A program made the translations under genes and the position numbers. Source: Coptis chinensis (lineage: Eukaryota > Streptophyta > Magnoliopsida > Ranunculales > Ranunculaceae). Taken from it: a stretch of 64,000 nucleotides of DNA. The stretch's first letter is position 1. Every line of letters starts with the position of its first letter. The stretch covers positions 17,986,501-18,050,500 of the forward strand of contig CM027385.1 in the NCBI GenBank assembly GCA_015680905.1, given 5' to 3'. The notes beneath the pieces are model-generated. The model had not been told where the DNA came from. It did not search any database and saw only the letters and a list, made by a program, of their open reading frames with translations. This document shows positions 34,560 to 46,442 of the stretch, piece after piece.

Positions 34560-35520
34560 GAATTGTTAAGTACAAGGACCCCGGTCGCCCCATCAGAAAT
34601 GCACCTTAGGAGATTCCCACACGACGACCGCGTTATTAGACCTGGGGGCGAGTGTTAACTTACTCCCATATTATTTGTATAAACAAATAGGTCTACAGGA
34701 AATGCAACCTACAAAAATAACGTTGCAATTAGCGGACAAGTCAATTAAGTATCCTAAGGGTGTAGTGGAAAATGTGCTTGTTAAGGTTCAGGATTTCTAC
34801 TATCCTGCTGATTTTGTTATCCTCGATACAGAAGTCGCTAACAACTCTGTACCGATCATCTTAGGGCGCCCCTTCTTGGCCACTACCAACGCGCTTATAA
34901 ATTGCCGCAATGGTAAGATGTCCTTATCTTTTGGCCATCTTACTGTTGAGGTAAATGTTTTAAAATGATGAAACAGATTACCAGATTAGCCTATAGATGG
35001 GGAGGTTAGCATGATCGAGAGCTTAGCTCAAGATTATTTTAATAACACGTTTCCCGAAAACAATATGTACAAATTCCTTTCTTTTGAAACTTCAAATTTT
35101 GTAAATGACTCCTACTTAGAGGAAGTCAACACCATCCTTGAGTCCACACAAAATTGTAGACCGCCCGGTTTGCTCCATATATCGAGTATGAAGACTTGCT
35201 ACCTAAGCAAGTATTCATTATGCAAAATGAGGACCCGGCATCTAAACATCTATTGATTTTCCTTCCACCGCAGTGCTTAAACCTCTTCCCCCGGACCTAA
35301 AATATATTCAACTTGATCTGGATGGTAGTCATCCGGTAATTATATCTTCTCTGTTATCTAAGGATGAAGAGACACGTTTAATCCGGGTAATTAGGGAACA
35401 TCGGTCTGCGATTGGTTGGTCCCTAGTCGACATTAAAGGAATTTACCCTAATGTTTGCACTTATCGTATCCATTTGGAGGATAATGCGAAGACTTCTCAT
35501 GAAAACTCGATTAAGCTTGA
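34560..35520 (+). pseudogene. Protease and linker of element D
   Basis: The active site near 34640 reads DLGASVNLLP after one extra G is allowed for. 34675-34968 is open ('KQIGLQEMQPTKITLQ', 'IILGRPFLATTNALINC'). The linker (35011-35256, 35273-35520) contains 'IREHRSAIGWSLVDIKG'. The family's usual order protease-linker-RT is kept. Confidence 0.75.
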
Positions 35521-36260
35521 ACCTGCCATGAAAGAGGTGGTTAGGGAAGAAGTCTTACGATTACTTTCGATCGGGGTATTATATACCCAATCTCGATATA
35601 GCGAATGGGTAAGCCCCATTCATGTAGTTCCTAAGAAATCGGGAGTTACCATGGTAATGTAAAGGAAAGGGTGACTATGTTGTCACACAAGGTCCTATGA
35701 AATGGAGGATCTGTATTGATTCTGAGGCGTTTAAATGCTATGACACGAAAGGATCACATTCCTTTTTACCTTTTATAGATCAAATGCTTTCGAACGCCTA
35801 GCTGGTCATGCTTTTTATTGTTTTCTCGATGGCTACTCGGGCTATTTTCAGATTATTATTGATATTGATGACCAAGAAAAGACTACCTTCACATGTCCCT
35901 TTGGAACGTATGCCTATAAACGAATGCCTTTTGGCCTTTGTAATGCTCCCCGTACCTTCCAAATGATGTATGCTTCATATATTTAGTGCCATGGTAGAAG
36001 CTTTATGGAAGTTTTCATGGATGATTTTTTTATCTATGGGGATTCCTTCAAAGATCGCTTTTGTCTAACTTGTCTAAGGTTTTGACACGGTGTGAAGAAA
36101 AGAGCCTCGTTTTAAAATTGGGAAAAGTGTCATTTCATGGTGAAAAAGGCATAGTACTAAGTCACATTGTATCTAGTGATGGCATCGAAGTAGATAAGGC
36201 CAAACTAGATAAGATAGCGACTTTACCTAAAACCACGGACGTCCGGTGATATTAGAGCCT
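35521..36260 (+). pseudogene. Reverse transcriptase of element D
   Basis: Matches A's RT throughout ('PAMKEVVREEVLRLL', 'WVSPIHVVPKKSGV', 'CFLDGYSGYFQII', 'TFTCPFGTYAYKRMPFGLCNAP', 'FMDDFFIYG', 'IVSSDGIEVDKAKLDK') but across at least six frameshifts. The catalytic Asp pair is kept, while the following Ser is Phe. Inactive. Confidence 0.8.
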
Positions 36261-36960
36261 TTCTAGGCCATGCGGTTTTTATAGGCGGTTTATTAAAGAC
36301 TTTTTTCGAAAATAGCTAGGCCTTTAACTAATCTGCTTTTGAGAGATGCAATCTTTGATTTTAATTTTAACCGTAAGCAGGCCTTTGAAACTTTAAAAGC
36401 ATTCCTAACCTCTGCACCAATTATACAGCCTCCGATTGGTCTAAACCTTTCGAACTCATGTGTGATGCTAGTGACTATGCAGGTTAGTGCGATCTTGGGA
36501 CAAAAACTAGATAATAAGTCCACTGTTATTTATTATGCTAGTAAAACCTTAAAACGATGCTCAACGGAATTATTCAACTACCAAAAAGAATTCTTAGCCG
36601 TCATTTATGCTTTAGATAAGTTTTGTCCTTATTTGGTTGGTTCTAAAACTTTAGTTTACACGGATCATGCACCATTAAGTACCTTCTTTCTAGAAGGATG
36701 CTAAGCAGAGATTAATCCGATGGATCCTTCTCCCCGCAAGAGTTCACATTAGAAATAAAGGACAAAAGAGGGTCGAAAACGTAGTTTCCGACCACTTATC
36801 TAGACTTTACAAATGACGATAATAGTGATTCGAGTCCATACCGGGACTCTTTTCCTAATGAGCATCGTATGCTATTTTTTTCAGCACCATGGTATCTTTG
36901 ACATTGTAAATTATTTAGCGGCTGATGTCATGCCTTATAATTGGTCAAGAAATGAACGTA
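36261..36960 (+). pseudogene. RNase H of element D
   Basis: 36339-36704 is open with 'KQAFETLKAFLTSAP', 'STVIYYASKTLKRC' and 'FLAVIYALDKFCPYLVGSKTLVYTDHAPL'. The tail ('[13 protein letters not shown]', 'HLSRL') follows in other frames up to about 36820. It links RT to integrase as in A. Confidence 0.75.
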
Positions 36961-38179
36961 AAGAAGTTCTTGGCGGAGTTAAGTTATACTCTTTGGGATG
37001 AGCCCTACCTTTTAAGTATTGTGCGATCAGATTATTCATCGTTGTATTCCCCAGTGGGAATATAATGAAGTTCTATCGTTCTGCCATGACAAAGAGTGTG
37101 GTGGCCATTTTGGTGGGATGAAAACAGCCACTAAAGTTCTTCAATGTGGATTTTATTGGCCTACCCTTTTTAAGGATGCCCAAGTGCATTGCAAGACGTG
37201 TATTCGTTGCCAACAACTTGGGCTTAATCCACGGCGTAATATGATGCCATTAAATCCAATCTTCATAGTAGAAATTTTTGACGTTTGGGGTATTGATTTC
37301 ATGGGTCCCTTCCCTGTTTCCCACGGTTTCATTTATATTCTAGTTGTCGTGGACTACGTGTCTAAATGGATAGAGGCCCTAGCTTGTCGTAGCAATGACC
37401 ATAAGACCGTTCTATTTTTTATTAAAGAATATATTTTCTGTCGGTTTGGCATTCCTAAAGCCATCATTAGTGATGGTGGAACACATTTTACAAATGAGTT
37501 GTTGCATCCCTAGTGAAAAAGTATGGAGTTACACACAAAGTAGCAACTCCTTATCATCCACAAACTAGCGGACAAGTAGAAGTTTCTAATAGGGAAATCA
37601 AAAAGATTTTAGAAACAACTATAAACCCTGATAGGAAAGACTGGTCGAAGCGTCTATCGGATGCCTTATGGGAGTATAGAACTGCTTTCAAAACTCCTAT
37701 AGGTATGTCTCCCTTTAGACTTGTATTTGGAAAACCATGTCATTTGCCCGTTGAATTAGAGCACCGTGCTCTGTGGGCTATAAAAAGCCTTAACTTCAAT
37801 ATTGATGAGGCGGGTGTCAAACACAAGTTGCAATTGAATGAGCTTGAAGAAATCCGTGAATATTCTTACGATCTCGCTGGCGATTATAAAGCTAACATGA
37901 AACGTGTTCATGATAAGCAAATCTTTAGCGCCAAAGAGTTTGTGGTCGGGTCAAAAGGTCTTGCTTTACAACTCCGTCTACATATTTTCCGTGGAAACTA
38001 AAACCCGTTGGTGCGGTCCTTTTCGTTATCAAGTCACCCCTTACGGGGCAATCACCTTGGTAAATCCTAATGACAACAGTACCTTTCAAGTTAATGGTCA
38101 ACGGTTAAAACATTTTCACGAACTTCTGTCCCCTGATGTAGAGGAAGTCCTTTTACAGGACCCTGCCTATGAGGATTGA
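36961..38179 (+). pseudogene. Integrase of element D
   Basis: Three open pieces: 37019-37513 (zinc-binding part, first Asp 'WGIDFMG', second Asp 'IISDGG'), 37513-38001 (Glu in 'GQVEVSNRE', '[15 protein letters not shown]' changed to 'EYRTAF') and 37904-38179 (C-terminus ending 'DPAYED'). All three DDE residues survive but two frameshifts, near 37500 and 37950, split the frame. Confidence 0.85.
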
Positions 38180-39177
38180 CCTTTGTCATTTGGTGTACTT
38201 CCTTCCACTTCCATATAGTGGTAAGTGCACCATCCATGTAACCGGGCCCTCCCTATGGAGTGTGTCGCTGTAAGTACCGAATCCTAAGTCCACGTTTCAC
38301 ATAATTCACGTTTTCCACTTTTGCATGTTTTCTCGGTTTTTTAGTCATGTTCCTCTATGGGGTGAATTATGTATTTATTGTTTTTCGTTTTTCTTATAAT
38401 AAACTAATAAAAAAAAATTCTAAATTGTAGAAATAGCAATCCAACAAGTCTTGGGAATCTGACTTTAAACGACCCACGTTAGAACAAATTATGTGTTTAA
38501 AAATTTGTTTGGGGGTGGGTAGTCGGTCTTTCCATCCGGACTGCTCGAACTTCCCATTTGTGTTGCTTAGGCCCAGTAGTGTAGTTCATTTGGGTTGACG
38601 TTATCTCAAACTTAGATTTCCTTCGTTCGCATAACTTACGTCAAACACGCACTTTTAGGCATTTTTCCACCTTCATATACGTCACCTATGGTTAGAATTG
38701 AGTGTTTTATGGATCATTGGATTGGAAATTCTCTCCTGATCATTTCCATAACTCATTCGCCAAAATCAGGCCAGTAACAAAGCGGCAATCTGAATTTGAA
38801 ATTGCGCGAAAAATCAGAAAATTTTGGAATTCAAATGAGGCTTGGGCCCAAACCGCACGCACGTCTGTGCGTCTCCTTCCTTCCCAAAAACGCAGAGTTG
38901 TTTCCTTTTCCAATCCCGCCGGTTACCAAGGTTTAAAACAAACCTTAAACACCAAAATTAAAAAAAAAAAAAAAAAAAAAAAAAGAAAACCTAACTACAT
39001 CCACGCCAAGTAATTCAATCCAACTGAAATCTTCTCCAAACCATTACCACCACCTACCCCAACAAATTTTACAACTATGAAAACAGCATCACCAATTCAA
39101 GTCCCAACCTGCCATTGTACCCACCACTGCCACCACCGTTGTTTCTAGTTGTTTTTCATCAAACTCGCCTCCCCCAT
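38180..39177 (+). other. Post-integrase spacer of element D, ending in a deletion
   Basis: Matches 5207-6217 of A, with a PPT-like tract at 38503-38520 and an A-run at about 38960-38984. At about 39175 ('CGCCTCCCCCATAG') it jumps to the middle of ORF2 ('GATATCGGTTTGCAATGTC'). Compared with C (19562-20056) about 495 bp, including the ORF2 start, is missing. Confidence 0.65.
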
Positions 39178-39903
39178 AGTGATATCGGTTTGCAATGTCT
39201 GCACGTTCTCTGGATTTTGCAAACAAATAAGTATAATTTCTGCATCCTCGATTTAATGTTTAATGTGATTAGAGGAGTGGGAAAGAGCTTGGCGCCTCTT
39301 CCCATATTGATCACTAAGATCATGCTCTCCTTTAGAGCATCGCAGAAATCTGCTCCTATTAAGATCAAATTGCATTCTAATGCAAGTATCTATATCGGAT
39401 TGCATCCAAGAGACTTGGCGTTAATGCGAAGGAAAGGTGGTGGAGTCGGAGGATGAAAGGGGAGGATATGACATGTCCGGATGACGATGCATTAGATAGT
39501 TGTAGTTCTAATTTAGAACGCGATGCAAGTGTTGCAAACCGCCTTTTGCGTTGCGTTTATGGTATTTGTGAAAATATCCGAGATAGACAGATTGTAGTTC
39601 GAAATAAGCAAACGAACCTTCAGACGAGACTTGAAATGCTCGAAAGGGGTCGATGATATCTTGTCTAACTTGGAGACTATCCACCACAGCATCACCAAGC
39701 CCAAGATTATCGCGACTCAGATCGAGATGGAAGCCGCAAATCTTGTTCGAATAGAGATGCTACGACGCATGCCACCCGTGGAGGATTCTGTTTTAGCTGA
39801 GTCTGAAAGGCATGCGTGTCGTCGCCGAAGGACAGATGGTTCAAGCCATTCTCCATCCCAGGGCCAATCTCCATCTCAGGGTCCATCTTCATCACATAAC
39901 TAG
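39178..39903 (+). pseudogene. ORF2 of element D, missing its N-terminal half
   Basis: Begins inside the gene at 'DIGLQCLHVLWILQTNKYNF'. Pieces: 39115-39456, 39453-39656 and 39631-39903. The C-terminal hallmarks remain ('RIEMLRRMPPVEDSVLAES', basic patch, SPSQ repeats). The N-terminus including 'FYHYDLVEQFY' is deleted. Confidence 0.65.
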
Positions 39904-40744
39904 GTGTTCACCATCAATTTGTGTTCGATGTTATTTCATGATTTTGTTTTATTAGTTGGATTTTAATTCAGTTGTAAAATTTAAATATTAAGGTGTTTGT
40001 TTTATGTTGTTTGGTTTTAAATTTTAGTTTTAATATAATTGGTTATTTTCGAGTTCTGCTTGTTTTTATCATTAATCCCACCTTCCCGACTTGTTTGGGG
40101 GTGGTAATATTTATACCGAGCATAATTCGTTATATGATCATCTGCTGTAAAGTTGTCTTGGAGGAAAGGTTGAGAATTTGGCCGATATCGGCATATCTAT
40201 GATTTGTGTGGTGGTAGCATGAAATCTAGGAAAGTTTAGAAGTTACTATTCTAAATCTAGTATGAAAGATACTAGGATTTTTAGAAAATCAAGAAGATGG
40301 TTTGTTTCCGTTTTCGGGTTTGGAATTTTTCTATTTCCGAAAATTGCCTTAAAACAATTTGGGAACTTGCCGATTCGTTTTGGAAGCTCAGAACCTATTT
40401 AAACTCTCTTCATTCTACACTAACAAACCACACTACACCCCACCATCATCCCACACCTTTCACTCCAAGCTTTTTCTTTTTTTTCCTCTAAACTTACTTT
40501 CAAAGACTTACGAAGCGCTGCCTCGTTAGAGCGCTTTGTGCCACTACACACTTTCAGCAAGTTTACTTTCGAGGCGACCAGCCCCTCCTTGAGGGCGACT
40601 CGCGCCCAAACACTGTAATTCCAAAAACCCACTAGCGACCACCGCTTAAAGCTTAACGCCGCCGCCGCCATCCGTAAAACACGAAAATTCCAATTTTTTG
40701 AGGGTCATTCCAGGATTTTTGGAACTGTTCAAAGAGTCATTGAG
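39904..40744 (+). promoter_or_regulatory. ORF2-ORF3 spacer of element D
   Basis: PPT-like tract at 40091-40104 (TTGTTTGGGGGTGG), the conserved 'GATATCGGCATATCTATG' segment, and a GC-rich block at about 40505-40680. Matches A 7387-8253 and C 20765-21612. No gene is supported. Confidence 0.4.
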
Positions 40745-41658
40745 ATGACATCTCCTATAGTCATACCTGAACAGTCTTTTCGAAGACGTGTTGGGAACCG
40801 AGACCTATGGACATTGGTTCCGGCCGCGGGATCCCGCGATTAGGATGGCATCATCTACCGGGTAAGTGATGACGATTCATATTCACCACACTTCTTCGCT
40901 TATTTCTACCACCACGTTAAATTCTATTTTAATCAGGATGGAGAACAAGAATTCTCCGTCGTAGTCAATGACACGACACATAAATTCAATAAAAATGTGG
41001 TCGCTTTAGTTTCAGGATTACCAATACCTGATCCTGTTCACACATGGGCATATATGACCGATAATGCATACCTTTATGATTATACATATTTTCATGAGTA
41101 TTATGGGGGAGGGGTATTTCAAGTAATGGACCAGGGGCGATATAGCATTGCCTTTGGTAGCCTTTCCCTAAACGTAAGCACCACCATGTTATTCATCCTG
41201 ATGAATATTTTGGGGAATGGCAGTTCATTTCTGCAAACAGTACTGCTAGTGACATTTTCCTCGCTTTAGCTGAGGGACGTCGCCGATATGATATTCCCCG
41301 AGTTTTAGTCGCTAGTATTAAGAGAGCCTAAAGCATGAGGCGTAAGTATCTTCTTATGCCTGTTTTGGTAAGCCACATCATGCGTAGTTGTTTACCTGTA
41401 TTTTGTGCAGAATTCACAGATTGGAAAAGGGTTGAAGTCATGAGACCCACCAATTGGGTGGTTCGCTTATTGCGAATAATGACTTGGCCGGGATGGCAGG
41501 TGCAGCCTCATTTGGTCACCCCGTACATCCCATCAGACGTAATAGCACTTAACAGGTTAGCATTAGTAGATGATAAATGGCAACAAGCTTGGCAAGTTAT
41601 AATGGACTGGCAGGATGCGAAGGAACCTCATCTCTTTAATGAGGAGGAGGATGTTTAA
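40745..41658 (+). pseudogene. ORF3 of element D
   Basis: ATG 40745 ('MTSPIVIPEQSF'). Pieces: 40997-41269 ('GLPIPDPVHTWAYMTDNAYL', 'YDYTYFHEYYGGGVFQVMDQ', 'SLSLNVSTTMLFILMNILG') and 41335-41658, which gives the clearest C-terminus of the family ('SDVIALNRLALVDDKWQQA', 'DWQDAKEPHLFNEEEDV'). This stop (41656-41658) was used to place ORF3 ends in A and C. A stop and frameshift separate the two pieces. Function unknown. Confidence 0.65.
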
Positions 41659-43476
41659 GCGGGAGATAAGGTAAGTTTTTAAGTTTTGTTATTGTTTGCT
41701 TATGTCCCAAGCAATTTAATTCTGTTAACCCCATAATGGGTGGAACTCTTATAGAGTTGCGTCAGTATTTTTATTTCCTATATTAGTATGTTCTAACCTT
41801 GTTTTGCAGATATTCCAGAATTTCACGCGTTTCCATGGTAATTTTCTACCCTCTTTATTTAAATGCTTTGAGGACAAAGCATGCTTCTTGTTTGGGGGGG
41901 CATAGAAACACGTGTAATTAAGGCATCTGTTAGGATATAGATATGTATAATATGCATTTGTTATCAAGTTAAAATTTTTAAAAATATAAATAAATAAATT
42001 TATGCTATACACTTAGGAATATTGGTATTGTTTTCTTTCTATGCTCTTAACAATCTAGAAGTCTCATGAGCTTTTGCATCGTAATAATTGTTAGAAACTT
42101 AGGTTAATATGTAGGTAATAATCTTTGCATCTATCTATAAATATATTACATGAGTATCTATGACTATTAGCGATAAGTTTCTGAAATCTAGGCTAGAGTA
42201 CTTATTCTACAAATCTGTGAGAATATAGCCTAAAACCTTATATGAGCCGAAACATTTGAGAAATGACACAAGGGAGAAGTAAAATCTGGATAGAGAAATC
42301 ACACGTCCAGTTGCTTGATCACTATGCCGTATCCTAAGTGAGAATTTAGGCCCTCTTTGGATCAATATAGCCAGAAATTCAAACCTATGAATTATTTTCC
42401 GCTAGTCGCCACTCTGAGCCTTTCTTTAGCCTTTCATAACCCACAAATCCTTTGCCCTGTTACAAAAACAAAACAAAATAAAAGTAAATAAAAATAAAAA
42501 AATCAACCTACCCAATTTAGAATAAGTCTGAGAATAGAATGAGGAAGAAAGAAGAAGAGAAAAACCGGTGTAAACAAAAGTTAGTTAATTGCTTCAGAAA
42601 AGAAGTTTCCATCCAAAGAAAAGAAAAAAAAAAATATTAATAAAAAAAAAAAAAAAATCCGAAAAAATAGAATAAAAGGAGTTAAAAGCCAAAGAAAAAG
42701 AAAAAAAAATATGGCTACGGATGGAAACAAAGTATAGAAGCAAAAGTAAATAACAAGGTTTTCTCTAAGTTACATAATATAAAGACTCTACTATCTCAGA
42801 CTTGTCCTTTTGAATATCCATTTTCTTCCTTCTTAAACCATCTCCTAATCCCCGCAACACCTAATAAAGACCTCTAGCTCAATTAGGAATATGTTAGTGT
42901 GATAGTAAGTGACAGATGTGTTTGATCGACCCTGACTTCCTTGTTGTCATTGAGATTGTAAGGTAAAGTGTGCCCACTGCACACTAGAGTAGCGAAACTT
43001 GAGCGGAAAAATCAGAGTGGTTTTTGTCTTGACATTTATGTGAGGACCTACTTAAGGATGCTATTCCGAGTTTTCAGAAACGAACCTGCTAGGCATTTCA
43101 TAGTATTACTCATAGTATATATATTTGTATCATAGATGATTGATTATTATGCATATATTAGTTTAGGGTTTTGACTTGGTTATTCTTATTCAATTGCTAG
43201 TGAGATGTATAGATAGTTGAGACATGAATGAGGAAACAATAGTTTTATTTCTTAGTCGTTGTAGTATAGATGAAGTTTGTGAGTACCTTCACTGGAAAAC
43301 TCTCACGAGGCTATAACTCATCCACTAGGGAATTCCTAGTGGTTTAAGGCCTTGTTGCATATCACAATGCAATCGCACTCAAATGAAATGAGAGTAGTTA
43401 GAACTCCATTTTTGGTCACTTATTCTAATTTCTCATCTTTGCTTGAGGACAAGCAAAATGCTGTTTGGGGTTGGTT
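41659..43476 (+). other. 3' noncoding block and PPT of element D
   Basis: No gene. Contains a PPT-like tract (41888-41902), A-rich stretch (42470-42720) and the final PPT at 43461-43476 (CTGTTTGGGGTTGGTT), immediately before the LTR. Nearly the same text as in A, B and C. Confidence 0.75.
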
Positions 43477-44954
43477 TGATAAGAGCCCAAAACTGTAGTT
43501 TTAACCCTGTAACAGTCATACTATTCGACCAATTATGTGAGTAATAATTAAGAGTTAACACCGATTACGTGTTTTTATGCATTCCAGGCTTCAAAGTCCA
43601 TTATGTGCGGAAATGTGCCACTTTAGCGAGATAAAGGAGAAAAAGTCGGTTACTAAGGATTTCCGTGATTAAAGGCCAAGATTCAAGAAGACAAAGCCTT
43701 TCTAAAGCCCGGTCAAAAGCTGAAAAGCCGACGGCGTAAAATAAAAAGATACAAAGTCGACAGAACTTCCGAAGGCCGTATCTTTGGACTAAGACCTCGG
43801 AATGGAGCCTACCTTATGTCAAAACGACCGGCTCGGAAAGAGCTTTCCAATGGTCTAAGCCTTGATCCAATCAGAGGAGTAGAAGTGGACGAAAAGTCTG
43901 TTGAAGCCAACTGCAGCTGAATGGGCCTTTTTGGACTGAAAGAATTGGGTTTTGGGCCTGATTCTCTGCCCCAAAACATGGCTCCAAGCCCATGCACGAT
44001 TTTTTTATCTGAAAGTATAAAAACCAAAGCTTAACTCTTTGTTAATGGTAGCTAGTTAGACCCAAAAATGGAGATTAATTCTAGATCTAGTTTTCAGTAG
44101 ATTAATTAAGTTTAGTTCCATTTTCAATTCTTGTTTTAGATTAAGTCTTTGAATCATTGTTCTTGATTGATTAGATAAATAAAATAGTTATTTTGTCAAT
44201 TTTGATTTTTGTCATTTCAATTTATAAATCTAGTTTTAATTCTTGTTGATTATCATTTCGTAGTTTAAATAGATTGAAACATTGTTAGTTAATTTAGTTA
44301 AGTTAGAATTTTAATATGATGTGTAGTTCTAATTCAATGGGAAATGATGGGTTGATGACTCAAGGCTAAAACCTCCATTAGAGGGGTTGATGAAGCTTTG
44401 ATGAAAACTTAGTCGTATAGTGTAGATTCGTTGTAGAATCTATTCCACTCTAGATAGTCGTGATTCGCCATGAGAATGAGTGGACGACCTCACATGCTAG
44501 TTAGTATTTGGTAGAAATGCCATGAACACTAGGGATTAGAACTCGAATGTCTTGCTGTAAGAACGTAAGAATCGAGATACAAGAATCTATGCTAGGTTAT
44601 TAAGTTGGATTCGAGGTGGAATCAATTCCCCTCTAATTCTTTATCTAGATTAAAAAACAATCATATTTCCATAGCATTCGTAGTTTAAATTCAACATAAT
44701 CAATTTCATATTGTATCGTAGTATAACACCCTTCGTAAAGCTCTCATTAGACTTAAGACCGATTAATTAGACATAGAAAACATTCCATGCTAGAGAACTA
44801 GGAGTGGAACGAATTTGTTACTCCACTCTATTTCGATAGAATTGAGAGTAGAAAACTTTGATAAGCAATCTAGCATCGTAAATAGTTTTAGTTTACTTAC
44901 GTTTTGAGTTTTATCGTTCATTTCCTAGGTAAATTACCTTTTTATCGTTTATCA
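43477..44954 (+). repeat. 3' LTR of element D
   Basis: 1,478 bp, TGATAAGAGCCC...TTTATCA, TATA box TATAAAAA at 44016-44023. It is followed by the target duplication rather than a PBS, as expected for a 3' LTR of an insertion that has not recombined. Confidence 0.92.
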
Positions 44955-44959
44955 GAACA
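44955..44959. repeat. 5-bp target site duplication of element D (right)
   Basis: GAACA, identical to 30483-30487. The next bases return to gag of E on the - strand. Confidence 0.9.
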
Positions 44960-46442
44960 CGCCCTTTTGACTTTTATCCTGTGCTAACAGCTGAAGAGAC
45001 TGTTGGATAGATGCTAGGATTTGATTCTATTGATTCATGTAAGTTCGAAAAGTTTCAGCTGTTTTATCGGCAGTGGATTGTACCAATGGAGCAGTAGGAA
45101 CAAGTTTATGGTTATTGCTTACGGGTTAATTTTGGTAGCCATATCCTTGATTAGCGGGAACAAAGTTGCGGTTGTTTTGGTACCCTATATTTGCGTTGTT
45201 GGGAAAATAAGTTTGCTCTTACAGGAATTGCGGAGGATTTCCTTGACGGTAGGAATTGTAGTTCGCGGGTGGTCGTATAGGAGTGTTGTTGACACCCGGA
45301 GGAGTTTGTTGTTGGGCAGGGGGTGCCCAAGCCCAATTCAGATGTTGTCGCCAAGGTGCAATAGGGATGTTAAAAGCACAAGCCTCTTCAGAAGATTGGG
45401 GAGGGCACTCGTATACCAAAGGACAATAAGAATCGGCGTGCTCAGGACTTAAGCAAAGAGGACATGGGGAAGCATTGGCAGCCATGACCTGTTTGGGTTT
45501 CTGATCATTTACTTGAACCAAAATAGCATCGACCTTTTTGTTTAGGGACTCGATCAGAGTTTTTAATTCCGGATCGGGTTTGACCTCAAACATAGACGTA
45601 ACTTTGGTAGGAGTGTCTTTAGAAGATTTGGAAGAATCAATGTTTCCCCAATGGGTGCTTCGTGAAGCCTGTTTCTCAAGGAAAGTGCATGCTTTAGTAG
45701 CGCCTTTGTCCATGAAACAACCGCCATTCATAATATCTAATGTTTCCTTTTGATGGTCAGAGAGACCATTAAAGAATGAACGGACTAATACAGCAGTTTC
45801 GAGTTGATAATGGGGACATTCGAGAAGCAGATCAGTAAATCTGCTCCATGCTTCTGAAAAGGATTCCTAGGGAAGTTGGCAAAAGAATTGAATCTTCTGA
45901 AGCATTTATGTAGTTTTCTTCTGAGTATAGAATTTTATCATGAATGCTTGTACGAGCTTAGCCCATGTGTCAAGGGATTGTGGCGCTTCGCCTGCGAGCC
46001 AAGTTGAAGCTTTATCAGCTAAGGTGAAGCAAAACAACCTAAGCAAAATTTGTTCGTTAGTAATGGTCGGATGGCGGAAAGTGGTGACTACTTGCTGCAT
46101 CCGACGAAGGTGATTGTATGGTTTTTCATGGTCTAGACCATGGTAAACAGGTAACAACCCAAAAATGTTTGGCGGAATGCGAAAATCTCCTGTAATCTGG
46201 TCGAGTTTAATGCAAGAAGCAGGTCCTTCTTGTAAGGCAGTATAGAAATCCGAAAGGGGTTTCTCAACTGTGGGATTTTCCTGAGCCATAACTAAGGGAG
46301 ATAATGGCAACGGAGATACTTGATGAGGTTGGTTTACGGAGGAAAAACTATGTTTAGGAGATAATTTAAGCAGTTGTTTATTGTATTTCTGACGACAACA
46401 TGTAAGTTCTAATTCCTTATTAGCACCAGACCGTAGTCTCAT
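44960..46442 (-). pseudogene. gag of element E (N-terminal and central part)
   Basis: Starts at ATG 46442 ('MRLRSGANKELELTC'). 45906-46442 carries the capsid-like region ('PLSDFYTALQEGPASCIKLD', 'GDFRIPPNIFGLLPVYHGLD', 'TLADKASTWLAGEAPQSL'). 45219-45731 carries an intact zinc knuckle CX2CX4HX4C (Cys90, Cys93, His98, Cys103 of that frame). Between them is an in-frame TAG near 45868 and a frameshift near 45905. The gene is cut by D at 44960 and continues at 30487. Gag coats the element RNA. Confidence 0.82.

Larger units (their letters stand above)
30488..44954 (+). mobile_element. Element D: structurally complete Athila-like element (14.5 kb)
   Basis: Complete from LTR to LTR (14,467 bp): 5' LTR, PBS, leader, gag, protease, RT, RNase H, integrase, ORF2, ORF3, 3' noncoding block, PPT and 3' LTR, with a matching GAACA duplication. 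It is the reference for A, B and C. Coding regions are heavily frameshifted, so it is non-autonomous now. It also lacks about 495 bp at the start of ORF2. Its insertion splits gag of E, so it is younger than E. Confidence 0.92.
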
